Shown here: positions 15,000-23,432 of the stretch, piece after piece
How the letters are laid out: every line of letters begins with the position of its first letter
How positions within the stretch are numbered: position 1 is the stretch's first letter
Source: Candidatus Woesearchaeota archaeon
GTDB lineage: Archaea > Nanobdellota > Nanobdellia > SCGC-AAA011-G17 > JACQNH01
Reading direction: 5' to 3'
Assembly: GCA_016203175.1 (NCBI GenBank)
Contig: JACQNH010000044.1
Coordinates: 1-45,517, forward strand
Length of the DNA stretch: 45,517 nt
Translations under genes and position numbers: made by a program
The notes under the pieces: generated by a model
Database searches by the model: none
Told to the model about the DNA's origin: nothing
Seen by the model: only the letters and a program-made list of their open reading frames with translations

Positions 15000-16010
15000 T
15001 TAGATCCTTACCTCAATCTCCTTAATCATAATAACAGGATCAACTTGTTGAATATCATTAACAACAAATTCTTTCCTTCCAAACATCTCATTCTTCTGTA
15101 CTTTACCAAGAAAAGTAAACTGCTTTCCAGCAATATCGTTTTTAATCCTTTCAAAAGCATTTATATCATCTTTTAACAATTTAACATCCTCCATACTTAA
15201 TCCTAAAACCTTTGCAACATTTTCTCTAAAACAAGTAGCTCTTATATTGTCCGTACCATCATCAAAATACATATTTAATATTGGTACAAGCTCTCCATGT
15301 ACAAACCCATGAGTCTGACAAAAACTTTTTCCATCCCTAATTTCTACCTTTTTAGAACAATTACCACAAGATTCATAAAATCTAGGCTCAAAAACCTGAA
15401 TAACAGTCCCACTAATACTTACCCCAATATCATTTTCCATTAATTCTACAATCTTTTTATTAATAACCTGTCTTTGCTGCACTTCAACTACATTTTTAAA
15501 AGAAATATTTTTAGGGTTTAACTCCAATTTTCCACCTTTTCCTAAATGCACCTCTTTTGCCCCATTATTCTGCCTTATTCCTCCACCAACAACATGCAAA
15601 ACAGAACCACTAGGAATTAAGCCCTTAGACAGATTATCAATTATAGGTTCATCCCAAATAACAACTCTAATTGCCTGAGTATCATCCCCAACAAATAAAT
15701 TAGCAACCCTACCTTCTCTTCCATTCTTATTAAAACTCCTAATAGCATCGATTTTTAATAGTTTACCATAAAAAGAAATGTTCCTCATTCCCTCAGTTAA
15801 TTCTTCAATCTTAAAATCCTTGCCACTATAATCCTCAAAAACACTAACCCCCAACTCGTTAGCAATTATATGTACTGCACCTTGTTTGCTTATTAAATCA
15901 GACAATTTAGACAACTTCTCATTAACCCTAGAATTAATCTCATGCTCGCTTAAACCCTTCTCTTTTTTTATCTTTTCTATAATTTGTTCGTAAGTTAGCT
16001 GCGAAATCAT
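15000..16010 (-). CDS. rpa: RPA-like single-stranded DNA-binding protein, 336 aa
   Basis: Protects ssDNA in replication, repair and recombination. A helical N-terminal domain (about 1-60) is followed by one OB-fold (about 75-165: NISFYGKLLKIDAIRSF, GRVANLFVGDDTQAIRVVIWDE) and a second OB-fold (about 185-330). The second carries a zinc finger with CGNC and CQTH ligands near residues 220-240, typical of archaeal RPA. A TATA (TTTAAATA, about 16035-16042) is about 28 bp upstream, so the mRNA may be leaderless. It lies on the same strand as radA but in its own transcription unit. Confidence 0.88.
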   Translation of the reverse strand: MISQLTYEQIIEKIKKEKGLSEHEINSRVNEKLSKLSDLISKQGAVHIIANELGVSVFEDYSGKDFKIEELTEGMRNISFYGKLLKIDAIRSFNKNGREGRVANLFVGDDTQAIRVVIWDEPIIDNLSKGLIPSGSVLHVVGGGIRQNNGAKEVHLGKGGKLELNPKNISFKNVVEVQQRQVINKKIVELMENDIGVSISGTVIQVFEPRFYESCGNCSKKVEIRDGKSFCQTHGFVHGELVPILNMYFDDGTDNIRATCFRENVAKVLGLSMEDVKLLKDDINAFERIKNDIAGKQFTFLGKVQKNEMFGRKEFVVNDIQQVDPVIMIKEIEVRI

Positions 16011-16062
16011 TTTAGAAATTTTAAGAATTCAATTTTATTTAAAAACATTATTGTTCTCTAGT

Positions 16063-16072
16063 TGTACGTACA
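16063..16072. promoter_or_regulatory. Palindrome upstream of the rpa promoter
   Basis: TGTACGTACA is a perfect 10-bp palindrome, GC-richer than its surroundings, centred about 29 bp upstream of the rpa TATA element and about 57 bp from the ATG. That is where an archaeal activator would bind. It may also be chance; no second copy was noticed. Confidence 0.3.
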
Positions 16073-16101
16073 CTATAAAGTGAAAAATAATTTTTACTAT
16101 T

Positions 16102-16830
16102 TTACCTCTTCACAACATATTTTATCTCAAAAGTTTCAACATCTCCACGATAAAATAATTTCTTACCCGCATCAACCATAACAATAACATAATCCATTTT
16201 ATCATCAAAAGAAACATTTAATCTACTTAAGTCAAAAGGGGAATTATTCAAGCATTTATTCAAATTTGTCTTTTCAACCTTAACACAATCCCTAATTAAA
16301 CCAAATAACCTAAAACTATCTTCAAAAAAATTAAAATCTTTAAGCTCAATACTAAATTCAGGCTCTATTTTAAACCAAATATCCTTATCTTCATCAAAAA
16401 TTTCAACACTTTTACCTTTTCCAGTAATTTTATCAGTTATTTGAACCTCTTTTTCTTCAAATTCTTTATAATTTAAATTTTTAAAATCTATAATTAAGTC
16501 ATTTAAATTTTTTAAGAATTCTTTTTTTAATTCACCTTTAAAATCAGGCTTAGAACTCGTTTTAGTTCCTATAGGCTCACTTAATTTACTCCAACCACCA
16601 TTTTTCCCTAATCTCAATAAACTTCTCTTATAAGCCTCTAAAGCAAAATAATTCAAATTAAAATTTATTTCATCTCCAATTTGATATAATTTCAATAACC
16701 TAACCTCATCGCTCCCATAATAATTCTTTCCTAAAGTACCTTTGCTAGTAACTTGATACTCTATTAACAAAAATATAGCTACTATAAACCCAATACTTGC
16801 TATAATCATTAAAAACCCTTTCTTATTCAT
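16102..16830 (-). CDS. Pilin-like K-K-G leader protein, 242 aa
   Basis: The leader MNKKG is followed immediately by a hydrophobic helix (about residues 6-24), the class III prepilin arrangement; cleavage after Gly5 would leave the helix at the mature N-terminus. There is no acidic residue at +5, as in minor pilins. The ectodomain is about 215 residues, alpha/beta, with two Cys (RDCVKVEKTNLNKC) that could form a disulfide loop. Last gene of a seven-gene pilin operon; overlaps the upstream gene by 8 bp. Specific role in pilus or secretion unknown. Confidence 0.75.
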   Translation of the reverse strand: MNKKGFLMIIASIGFIVAIFLLIEYQVTSKGTLGKNYYGSDEVRLLKLYQIGDEINFNLNYFALEAYKRSLLRLGKNGGWSKLSEPIGTKTSSKPDFKGELKKEFLKNLNDLIIDFKNLNYKEFEEKEVQITDKITGKGKSVEIFDEDKDIWFKIEPEFSIELKDFNFFEDSFRLFGLIRDCVKVEKTNLNKCLNNSPFDLSRLNVSFDDKMDYVIVMVDAGKKLFYRGDVETFEIKYVVKR

Positions 16831-17551
16831 AAAATCTCCTCCCTATAATACAAGAATGTAAATCCACAGTTATATCCCCATCATAATTCTTACTTTTCAA
16901 GCTAGAATGTCCATAAGAACGATAAAAATACTTATTTCCTGAAAAACCAGAAGATTCTAAGCACCATTCAGCTTCAGAAACATCATCAACAGAAAAAAGA
17001 TCCTTATTTCTAGATTCAATAATATTTATAGTTGGTTCACGTAATACTTCAGGTGGGCTTCTAGAAAAACCTTTATTTATAATCCTAATAAAATAAAAAG
17101 TACCAAGCTTTTCAAATCTAAAAATTAAAGTATAATCAGGAGTAAATTCAAAATTAATAGATGCTTCAGATGTATACTGATGTGGATAAATTACTCTAAA
17201 ATAGTTTACAATCTTTACTAAAATTTCTTTACTTTCTTTTAACTTATCAGAATAAACAGCAGCAATATAAAAGAAGTCCACAACTGTACTATCCTCATCT
17301 AAACCAATTTTCACTAGCTTAGACAAATCTTCTTTTCCTAAAATAGAACCTAAATTAGTATTCAAAAAAGAAATTAAATCATTCTTAATGTCAATAGAAG
17401 CAGCATCCTCAAGACCTTGATTAGCTTGTATTGTAAATCCATTTATTGTAGAGATTAACAAAACAACTCCAACTATAGAAAGTAAAAAAGCTAGTAACAA
17501 ATCTCCGAATATATCCTCTGTTTGTCCTTTTTTATTTAGTTTAATCCCCAT
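16823..17551 (-). CDS. Pilin-like K-K-G leader protein, 242 aa
   Basis: MGIKLNKKG-QTEDIFGDLLLAFL: nine-residue basic leader, Gln at +1, Glu at +3, then a hydrophobic helix to about residue 35. The ectodomain has beta-rich segments (FEFTPDYTLIFRFEKLGTFYFIRI) and two late Cys. It overlaps both neighbours (11 bp upstream, 8 bp downstream), so its translation is coupled within the pilin operon. It is a candidate substrate of the prepilin peptidase at 9587. Confidence 0.78.
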   Translation of the reverse strand: MGIKLNKKGQTEDIFGDLLLAFLLSIVGVVLLISTINGFTIQANQGLEDAASIDIKNDLISFLNTNLGSILGKEDLSKLVKIGLDEDSTVVDFFYIAAVYSDKLKESKEILVKIVNYFRVIYPHQYTSEASINFEFTPDYTLIFRFEKLGTFYFIRIINKGFSRSPPEVLREPTINIIESRNKDLFSVDDVSEAEWCLESSGFSGNKYFYRSYGHSSLKSKNYDGDITVDLHSCIIGRRFYE

Positions 17552-17993
17552 ATTCTAACCCCATAACTAAAGTTTTTAATTCCCCATTATTATCTACTAA
17601 AACTAAAGCTTTATCGTCTCTTCTTTTATAACCGCCAATACCATTAGTTATTTCACTTTTAAACAGCTTACCGCCATCAAACAAATTAATCTTAATAGAT
17701 TTCTTAAAATTACTAGTGCATTTTCTTAAATTTTCAGAAGTAAATTTATTTAAATCAATTACAGGAATTTTATAAAGATCAGAAGCAAAACAATTAGAAC
17801 TATGAGTTAAAACATATTTAATTGCACTCCCCTCTATAAAATCTTTAGTTTTAAAAGTTTCAGCCTTCATATTTACCAATAAACCATAAAAAGTAACAAA
17901 AACAAAAGTTAAAAAAACAGAAGCCATAAATATGTACAAAGCCTTCCTTCCTAAATCATAATCACCTTTTTTATTCAAGATCAGTTTTCTCAT
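17541..17993 (-). CDS. Pilin-like K-K-G leader protein, 150 aa
   Basis: Leader MRKLILNKKG, then DYDLGRKALYIFMASVFLTFVFVTFYGLLV: here charged residues precede the hydrophobic helix, so the helix starts about 9 residues after the predicted cleavage site. The small ectodomain has two Cys (SNCFAS, RKCTS). It overlaps the upstream gene by 23 bp and the downstream one by 11 bp. The unusual leader-to-helix spacing makes cleavage less certain than for its neighbours. Confidence 0.72.
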   Translation of the reverse strand: MRKLILNKKGDYDLGRKALYIFMASVFLTFVFVTFYGLLVNMKAETFKTKDFIEGSAIKYVLTHSSNCFASDLYKIPVIDLNKFTSENLRKCTSNFKKSIKINLFDGGKLFKSEITNGIGGYKRRDDKALVLVDNNGELKTLVMGLEYGD

Positions 17994-18327
17994 AAATTAT
18001 AAACCTTCCACCTTTTTTTTCAATAATCAATTTCTTTGATCCTAAATTATTAATAATCTTAGTATTTGTTCTTTCTAAATCCACATCATCTCCAGTTATT
18101 TTAACGCCATTTCCAACAATATAAGCTATACTTGCATCCCCATCTGCATTTTTAATTAAAGTCTTGCCCAAATTCAACTGCTCAGATACAGATAAAGCAT
18201 ATCCTTTACTTTCAGCACCAAAAACCTGATTTAAAGCAAAAACCATAACTAAAAAAAATAAAAATCCTCCTATAACCTGAAATAGATTCATAGTCTCCAA
18301 AACTACAGCATCACCTTTTTTATTCAT
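17971..18327 (-). CDS. Pilin-like K-K-G leader protein, 118 aa
   Basis: MNKKG-DAVVLETMNLFQVIGGFLFFLVMVFAL: short leader, Glu at +6, hydrophobic helix to about residue 33, and a compact ectodomain of about 80 residues without Cys. In size it is close to a classical archaeal pilin. It follows the 462-aa gene after an 80-bp gap that contains stem-loop repeat copy 2, and it overlaps the next pilin gene by 23 bp. Confidence 0.75.
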   Translation of the reverse strand: MNKKGDAVVLETMNLFQVIGGFLFFLVMVFALNQVFGAESKGYALSVSEQLNLGKTLIKNADGDASIAYIVGNGVKITGDDVDLERTNTKIINNLGSKKLIIEKKGGRFIIYEKTDLE

Positions 18328-18354
18328 ATTTTTGCCTCATTTTATTTTGCTAAT

Positions 18355-18389
18355 TTTTCTTTTCCAAGGTTTTCTTTTCTAAAGAAAAG
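18355..18389. repeat. A/T-rich stem-loop repeat, copy 2
   Basis: The second copy of the element at 14666-14702: 24 identical bases, then an 8-bp hairpin (TTTTCTTT, loop TCT, AAAGAAAA) whose loop differs from copy 1 while pairing is kept. It lies between two pilin genes of the minus-strand operon, so it may act as an intra-operon terminator or processing site. Confidence 0.5.
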
Positions 18390-18407
18390 TTAGTTTAAAT
18401 AAATTTC

Positions 18408-19796
18408 TCATTTAGTTGCAGTTATATCGACTTGCGAAATTGGAAAAGTCTTATCATATAAACAAACCTTTCCAGGATTTTTAGGGTCAGATCTAAATTC
18501 TAAATCAGTTTTAACCAGATTTTCAAAAGAATCCTGGTCTTCATAAATATTATCTCCTACAAGATTAGCTATAGCATCAATTTTCAAATCACCACTTCTA
18601 AAACTAAAACTAGGAGCACCATCTGAAGAAGGATCTTTTACCAAAGGATAAACACCTATAAAATCAGGATTAAATACATCTTTTGGAGTCAATAATAAAT
18701 ATTTAAATTCCCTTTCTTTCTCTCTACCATTAAATTTACCTAAAAAAGTCTTCTTTTCATTAAAACACAAAGATATAGAATCAATATGCCCCAAATTAAT
18801 AAATTTAGTATAACTAGTTTTAGTACCTTCTGGAAAGATAAGTCGAAAAACTTCTGCTAAAAATTCAAAACCTTCAACTCGCCCCCTTGCAACCTTATTC
18901 TTGAATACAGAAATTGCAAGATTAAAATCCATCCCTTTTTCAGATATTAAAAAAACAGGAGAAAAAATATTCATAACAGCTATTTGATCTGTACTTTTAA
19001 AAAACCAATAAGAGCCAACTTTACTCCCCTGTAAATATAACCTTAATAACAAACTTTTAAAATAATCACTTTGAAGACCAGTAATAGATTCTTTAATATT
19101 CTCTTCCAAAATATTTAGTGTCTCAAAATCAAGCACCCTAAAACCATCGCCTAAAAATACTTCAACAGAATTTAATGAATCATAAAATTTAATTTTTACA
19201 GGAACCAAATTAATTGTCTTCTCTACATCAAGCTCTAAACTAAATTCAGTACCCCCTTTCCCACCCTTTCCAAAAAAAGCCCCACCTAAACCCAAGGGGC
19301 AGTCTATATGATTTATCTCATTTGTAATCTTAACTAAACCACAATGGGATAATAAATTTTGATCAAAAGGAACACATTTGGCTCTTTTACAAGAAAACTG
19401 ATCCAAATCTTCAATAAAATCTTCACCAAACCCAGGATCTTTTATTTCAGTATTCACAATATTCCCACATTCACAAATACAACTTTTACCTTCACATTCA
19501 ACATTTTGAGGCTTTGATATTAAAAAAGAACTAGTTAAAAGATCCCTAAAAAATTTAAACGCATATTTATCATCTTTCCCATAAACAACAACAGGCTTAT
19601 TAAAATCACAATCAAAACTAATCTCTTTTCCAGGATTCTTTATAGCCTCTTGAACATTACTAACCAACAAACCAAAACAATCACGCTCAAAACCTAAAAA
19701 AAGTTTTATACCATATATTGCTATAGTACCCATAATTAAAAATAAAATTAATCCAACAACGAAACTTAAACTTTCAGCTTGTCCTCTTTTAAACAT
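18408..19796 (-). CDS. Large pilin-like K-R-G leader protein, Cys-rich, 462 aa
   Basis: MFKRG-QAESLSFVVGLILFLIMGTIAIYGIKLF: leader of five residues, Glu at +3, hydrophobic helix to about residue 35. The ectodomain is exceptionally large for a pilin and has a cysteine cluster (about residues 98-170, including CEGKSCICECG) plus further Cys near the C-terminus, so disulfides are likely. The size suggests an adhesin-like or tip subunit. The upstream 54-aa gene is 9 bp away in the same operon. Confidence 0.77.
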   Translation of the reverse strand: MFKRGQAESLSFVVGLILFLIMGTIAIYGIKLFLGFERDCFGLLVSNVQEAIKNPGKEISFDCDFNKPVVVYGKDDKYAFKFFRDLLTSSFLISKPQNVECEGKSCICECGNIVNTEIKDPGFGEDFIEDLDQFSCKRAKCVPFDQNLLSHCGLVKITNEINHIDCPLGLGGAFFGKGGKGGTEFSLELDVEKTINLVPVKIKFYDSLNSVEVFLGDGFRVLDFETLNILEENIKESITGLQSDYFKSLLLRLYLQGSKVGSYWFFKSTDQIAVMNIFSPVFLISEKGMDFNLAISVFKNKVARGRVEGFEFLAEVFRLIFPEGTKTSYTKFINLGHIDSISLCFNEKKTFLGKFNGREKEREFKYLLLTPKDVFNPDFIGVYPLVKDPSSDGAPSFSFRSGDLKIDAIANLVGDNIYEDQDSFENLVKTDLEFRSDPKNPGKVCLYDKTFPISQVDITATK

Positions 19797-19805
19797 TTCA
19801 TCACC

Positions 19806-19970
19806 TTAAATTTTTGGCCACAATTTTAAAATATCACTCCAAAATCCCTTTATAGTCTCTCCAAACTTTCCAGTAACACCATATAATGCAATTAAAACAA
19901 CAACTAAAACAACTAAAGCAATTGCAGCTACAATAATCCAGTTTATCTCTAAATCCCCTTTTTTGTCCAT
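19806..19970 (-). CDS. Mini-pilin, K-K-G leader, 54 aa
   Basis: Read directly from the sequence. MDKKG-DLEINWIIVAAIALVVLVVVLIALYG then about 24 residues ending DILKLWPKI. It has a canonical class III leader with Glu at +3, but the mature protein is only a helix plus a short Trp-containing tail, without a globular head. This matches the idea of a major helical filament subunit like short archaeal or Tad/Flp-type pilins. It lies between the 124-aa and 462-aa pilin genes. Confidence 0.75.
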   Translation of the reverse strand: MDKKGDLEINWIIVAAIALVVLVVVLIALYGVTGKFGETIKGFWSDILKLWPKI

Positions 19971-20004
19971 AAATTAATTAATAAAATTAGTTATATAAAT
20001 GTTT

Positions 20005-20379
20005 TCATGTACATTTAGTAATTGTTACACAACTAACACCTAAATCTAATTCTTTTGTTAGTTTTCCAGGCTTATTAGATACACTACTACACTTATAAAT
20101 TTCATCTTCACTACTATATTTCTTATCTTTATCCCTATCAATCCAATAAAAAGCATTACAATAATTTGATTTATCATCTAAACTGCAAAAAGCTTGGCAT
20201 TGATTTCTCCACAAATTCAACTGTTGCTGACTTACTTGAATAGTTTCAGGCACTCCACCCAATAGCCTTTCAGCTCCACCAGTAAAAAATACCAAAGCAA
20301 TAACTAAAACAACTAAACCTATAGCTGCGATTATAATAAAATTCAAAGATAATTCAGCCCCTTTTTTACCTAAAGCCAT
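20005..20379 (-). CDS. Pilin-like K-K-G leader protein, 124 aa
   Basis: MALGKKG-AELSLNFIIIAAIGLVVLVIALVFF: leader of seven residues, Glu at +2, uninterrupted hydrophobic helix. The ectodomain of about 90 residues has six Cys (CQAFC, CNAF, CSS, CVTIT, C near the end), suggesting a disulfide-stabilised head. Its helix resembles that of the 54-aa mini-pilin (IIAAIGLVVLVIAL versus IVAAIALVVLVVVL). First gene of the seven-gene pilin operon, using the palindromic TATA at 20401-20410 on its side. Confidence 0.8.
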   Translation of the reverse strand: MALGKKGAELSLNFIIIAAIGLVVLVIALVFFTGGAERLLGGVPETIQVSQQQLNLWRNQCQAFCSLDDKSNYCNAFYWIDRDKDKKYSSEDEIYKCSSVSNKPGKLTKELDLGVSCVTITKCT

Positions 20380-20400
20380 AAAACTTCAATACCAGTTATC

Positions 20401-20410
20401 TATTTAAATA
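20401..20410. promoter_or_regulatory. Shared palindromic TATA box, pilin operon/PHP gene
   Basis: TATTTAAATA is a perfect 10-bp palindrome centred at 20405.5, 26.5 bp from the minus-strand pilin ATG (20379) and 25.5 bp from the plus-strand ATG (20431). Both divergent units would be leaderless from this one element. Confidence 0.65.
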
Positions 20411-20430
20411 TTTCTAATTTGTATTTAATA

Positions 20431-21207
20431 ATGAATAAAATCAACCTAGAAAAGCCAAATATCGAATTTTTAATAAATAAAGGCTTTAAATGTTTAGATC
20501 TTCATATGCATTCAAATTTCTCAGATGGCTCTTCAACACCAGAAGAAATTGCCAAAATAGCAGAAAAAAAGAATCTAATAATCTCCATAACTGACCATAA
20601 TGAAATAGAGGGTGTTAAAAAAGCAATAGAAATTAACAAAAACATAATAATCCCAGGAATAGAATTAACATCAAGAAATTCCAAAGACATACTAGTTTAT
20701 TTTTACAACTTTAAAGACCTGGAAGACTTTTACAATAAACACATTAAAAATAATAAAATTCATCCAGGAAAAGGTTTTGATCTAAAATGTTTAAAACTTT
20801 CAATGAAATCTATTTTAAATTATCTTAAAAATTATAAATGTATAAAAGTTATTCCTCATCCATTCGCATTAAAACCAAAAACAAATTATAGGTATTTCAA
20901 AAAAAGACCCCAGTTATTAAGAAAAATGGATGCAATAGAAGTTTTACAATGCATTCAAACAAGAAAAAAAACAATAAAGTCAATTGGATGGGCAGAATCT
21001 ATAAATAAACCAATGCTCGGTGGTTCAGACTCGCATACGCCAGAAACAATAGGCTCAGTTATAACAGCAGTGAAAGCAAAAGATATAAAAGAAATCTTAG
21101 ATCAGATTAAAAAAGGAAAAACATTTATTTATGGTTTAGAACTCCCTTTATATCAAAAAATGAAAATAATGTTAAGATTGTTATTCAGAAACCTAAAATT
21201 AAAATGA
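20431..21207 (+). CDS. PHP-domain metal-dependent phosphoesterase, 258 aa
   Basis: Polymerase-and-histidinol-phosphatase fold, a metal-dependent phosphoester hydrolase. Metal-ligand motifs in order: DLHMHSNFSDGSSTPEEI near the N-terminus (HxH), TDHNEIEG, IPGIELTS, VIPHPFAL and GGSDSHTPETIG. The ATG at 20431 is chosen over an in-frame TTG 12 bp upstream because the palindromic TATA then lies 25.5 bp away. The gene ends ATGA with carS, so the two are translated together. Substrate unknown; a phospholipid-precursor role is only suggested by the neighbour. Confidence 0.85.
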   Translation: MNKINLEKPNIEFLINKGFKCLDLHMHSNFSDGSSTPEEIAKIAEKKNLIISITDHNEIEGVKKAIEINKNIIIPGIELTSRNSKDILVYFYNFKDLEDFYNKHIKNNKIHPGKGFDLKCLKLSMKSILNYLKNYKCIKVIPHPFALKPKTNYRYFKKRPQLLRKMDAIEVLQCIQTRKKTIKSIGWAESINKPMLGGSDSHTPETIGSVITAVKAKDIKEILDQIKKGKTFIYGLELPLYQKMKIMLRLLFRNLKLK

Positions 21208-21752
21208 TAAACTTAATAATAAAAGCAATTTATTTCTTTCTTCCAGCCTATTTCGCAAACATGGCTCCACCAATTATTTTTAATATTCCATTTATCAAAA
21301 AAATTAATTACCCCATGGATTTTAAAAGAAATTTATTCAAAAAAAGGATCTTTGGTGATCATAAGACCATTTTAGGCTCTTTATCTGGTATTTTAGCATC
21401 AATTTTAATCTTCTTAATTCAAAAATATTTATTTAATTTCAATTTCTTTCAAAACATTTCTTTAATAAACTACAATGAATTCAATCTACTATTTCCACTT
21501 TTATTAGGTTTTGGAGCAATTTCAGGGGATTTAATTAAAAGTTTCATAAAAAGAAGATTAAACATAAAACCAGGTGCATCTTTTCCAGTATTTGACCAGT
21601 TAGACTTTGTAATTGGAGCATTAATATTTTTATATTTTATCTACTTACCTTCAATAAGTATAATTTTGACTTTAATAATTTTAACACCTATATTATGTAT
21701 TTTAATAAATTTTATAGCATTTAAATTAAAATTAAAAAAAGTCTGGTATTAA
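21204..21752 (+). CDS. carS: CDP-archaeol synthase CarS (DUF46), 182 aa
   Basis: An integral membrane enzyme that transfers CTP onto unsaturated archaetidic acid, giving the activated lipid for polar head-group attachment. Diagnostic features: PAYFANMAPPIIF near the N-terminus, IFGDHKTILGSLSG in the middle, and the family signature GDLIKSFIKRRLNIKPGASFPVFDQLDFVIGAL toward the C-terminus (quoted here across two adjacent motifs, FIKRRLNIKPGA and PVFDQLDFV). About five membrane segments. It overlaps the PHP gene by 4 bp and abuts the convergent pilin gene. Confidence 0.9.
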   Translation: MINLIIKAIYFFLPAYFANMAPPIIFNIPFIKKINYPMDFKRNLFKKRIFGDHKTILGSLSGILASILIFLIQKYLFNFNFFQNISLINYNEFNLLFPLLLGFGAISGDLIKSFIKRRLNIKPGASFPVFDQLDFVIGALIFLYFIYLPSISIILTLIILTPILCILINFIAFKLKLKKVWY

Positions 21753-22532
21753 TCACCTCTTTCTATATTGATAAGGATAAGCCCCAGTTTTTAATTTTGT
21801 AATTTCAAACTTATTTGTATCCCGAATAAAATCATCAAGTAAACCATTAGTGTCCTTATCAAAAATAAAACCAAGATTACTAACTGCAACATTGTTATAA
21901 TTAAAGAAAGTATAAGCTAAGATTGGAGCATAGAGTTTTTGACTTAAAACATAATCTGGTAAAATTCTCGCATTCAATCCTTGACGATCATAATAAATTT
22001 GCAAATCATTTTCATAAAAATTAATAAAATCGCTAACAATAAAACCCCCTTTAGAACCAACAAAGTAACCAAATTCAACTCCAATATCATTTTTAAAAGA
22101 TTTTTTCTGTATAAACTTATTTTGTAACTTATCAAATAATAAAAAAACTAAAACCTTTTTATCTTTAGAATTTTGAACATGAATTTCATAATCTTCTTTT
22201 AATAGTACTAATTTTCTTAAACCCATAATTTTCATCTTGTCAGGTTCTTTAATTACACTTTCAAAAGCACTTACAACCTCATCAAAAGCCTTTTTAGCAT
22301 TTGCAGCAGGATCACCATAAACTCTTTCAATACCGCTTCCTTTCAAACCAAAAACCTCTTTAAATTGACTAACAATATCGCTTGTTGTACCTTTTAATTC
22401 ACCTCTAAACTTTGTAGCAGTTTCACCTGTAGAAAAAGATAAATAACCAATCCCAACAATAAAAATTAATACTAAAGCTATTCCACCATAAACCAATTCC
22501 TCATGCTCAACAGCCCCTTTTTTTGTAAACAT
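21753..22532 (-). CDS. Pilin-like K-K-G leader protein, 259 aa
   Basis: The start is the ATG at 22532 (MFTKKG-AVEHEELVYGG) rather than a TTG four codons earlier: the shorter form gives a canonical leader and begins 2 bp after the stop of the 52-aa gene. Glu is at +3, and the hydrophobic helix covers about residues 18-34. The ectodomain is alpha/beta with YAPILAYTFFNYNNVAV and a DKDTNG segment that could bind calcium. Last gene of the motor operon. Confidence 0.77.
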   Translation of the reverse strand: MFTKKGAVEHEELVYGGIALVLIFIVGIGYLSFSTGETATKFRGELKGTTSDIVSQFKEVFGLKGSGIERVYGDPAANAKKAFDEVVSAFESVIKEPDKMKIMGLRKLVLLKEDYEIHVQNSKDKKVLVFLLFDKLQNKFIQKKSFKNDIGVEFGYFVGSKGGFIVSDFINFYENDLQIYYDRQGLNARILPDYVLSQKLYAPILAYTFFNYNNVAVSNLGFIFDKDTNGLLDDFIRDTNKFEITKLKTGAYPYQYRKR

Positions 22533-22534
22533 TT

Positions 22535-22693
22535 TCAACCCCAAAAAGTTCCTTTAAATACTTCTTTAAAATAATTTATTACTCCTTCCCTAATTTCATT
22601 TGATATTAAAAAATATATAATAACAATAATTAATATTATAACTAATGCAACAATATAATCCCAGTGTATCGCTCCTCTTTTAAATTTAAGCAC
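22535..22693 (-). CDS. Mini-pilin, K-R-G leader, GTG start, 52 aa
   Basis: Read directly from the sequence. A GTG start at 22693 overlaps the end of the 248-aa gene by 8 bp. MLKFKRG-AIHWDYIVALVIILIIVIIYFLI then a 22-residue tail (SNEIREGVINYFKEVFKGTFW). Class III leader, Asp at +5, long helix, no globular head. It mirrors the 54-aa mini-pilin of the other operon in length and in its FKG/FW-type tail. Confidence 0.7.
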   Translation of the reverse strand: MLKFKRGAIHWDYIVALVIILIIVIIYFLISNEIREGVINYFKEVFKGTFWG

Positions 22694-23432
22694 TTTTAAC
22701 CCCTCCAAAAGCTAATAAATTTCTCTGTGATATATAATCCTTTCCCCCGTCATAAGCATAATCATCTGTAAATATTAATCTATCAGGATCATCCATTTCA
22801 AAACCATCATAAAATCTTATATAATATCTACAACTAATTTTTTTACATTCTTCAGCATCCTTATCAAAAATAGATTTGCCTAAAAATCTGTTATCAATCC
22901 TTAGTTTATTCCCCCATAACCCAGTTCTTTCCACATACTCAACAAAACTTTCTTCTGTATAACTATCATCATTAAAAAGTTTGTTTAGAGGTATATTTAA
23001 TGCATTCAAAAATTCTGTTACACTTATCTCATCACTTTTGTCTAAATCAATATTAAAATTAAAACAAGTATTATAACTATTAACAGCAAAAAACCACTCC
23101 TTCAATAATTTTGGATGAGGAGTATTTCCAAGCATTTCCCAACATCTCCCCATTAATTTAACAATATCCTTAATAACTTCATCTTTATCCCCCTTTGCTA
23201 TTTGATCTTTACTTCCACAAGCCAAAGGCATTGTCGCAGGAAGAAATTTACCAAAAAAAGAAACCAAATTACCATTAATCCTCCCACTAATAGCACAAGC
23301 CAATTCCCCCCCATAAAGACTAAATTGCTTCTGACCTAAATAAACAATAGAACCAGCCACTACTGCAAAAATAATTACTAATACTATACCCAACATAACA
23401 TTTGGACCCCCATCTCCTTTTTTAAGCAACAT
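22686..23432 (-). CDS. Pilin-like K-K-G leader protein, 248 aa
   Basis: MLLKKG-DGGPNVMLGIVLVIIFAVVAGSIVYLG: six-residue leader, glycine/proline-containing start of the mature part, then a hydrophobic helix to about residue 30. The helical ectodomain has several Cys and an EF-hand-like stretch (DLDKSDEISVTEF). The region after the helix (QKQFSLYGGELACAISG) is unusual for pilins. It overlaps the 30-aa peptide gene upstream and the 52-aa gene downstream by 8 bp each. Confidence 0.75.
   Translation of the reverse strand: MLLKKGDGGPNVMLGIVLVIIFAVVAGSIVYLGQKQFSLYGGELACAISGRINGNLVSFFGKFLPATMPLACGSKDQIAKGDKDEVIKDIVKLMGRCWEMLGNTPHPKLLKEWFFAVNSYNTCFNFNIDLDKSDEISVTEFLNALNIPLNKLFNDDSYTEESFVEYVERTGLWGNKLRIDNRFLGKSIFDKDAEECKKISCRYYIRFYDGFEMDDPDRLIFTDDYAYDGGKDYISQRNLLAFGGVKSA

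Noticed and set aside
14925..15176. Plus-strand frame at the 3' end of rpa
   Set aside because: It overlaps conserved OB-fold coding sequence on the other strand and has low-complexity Ile/Asn/Leu composition.
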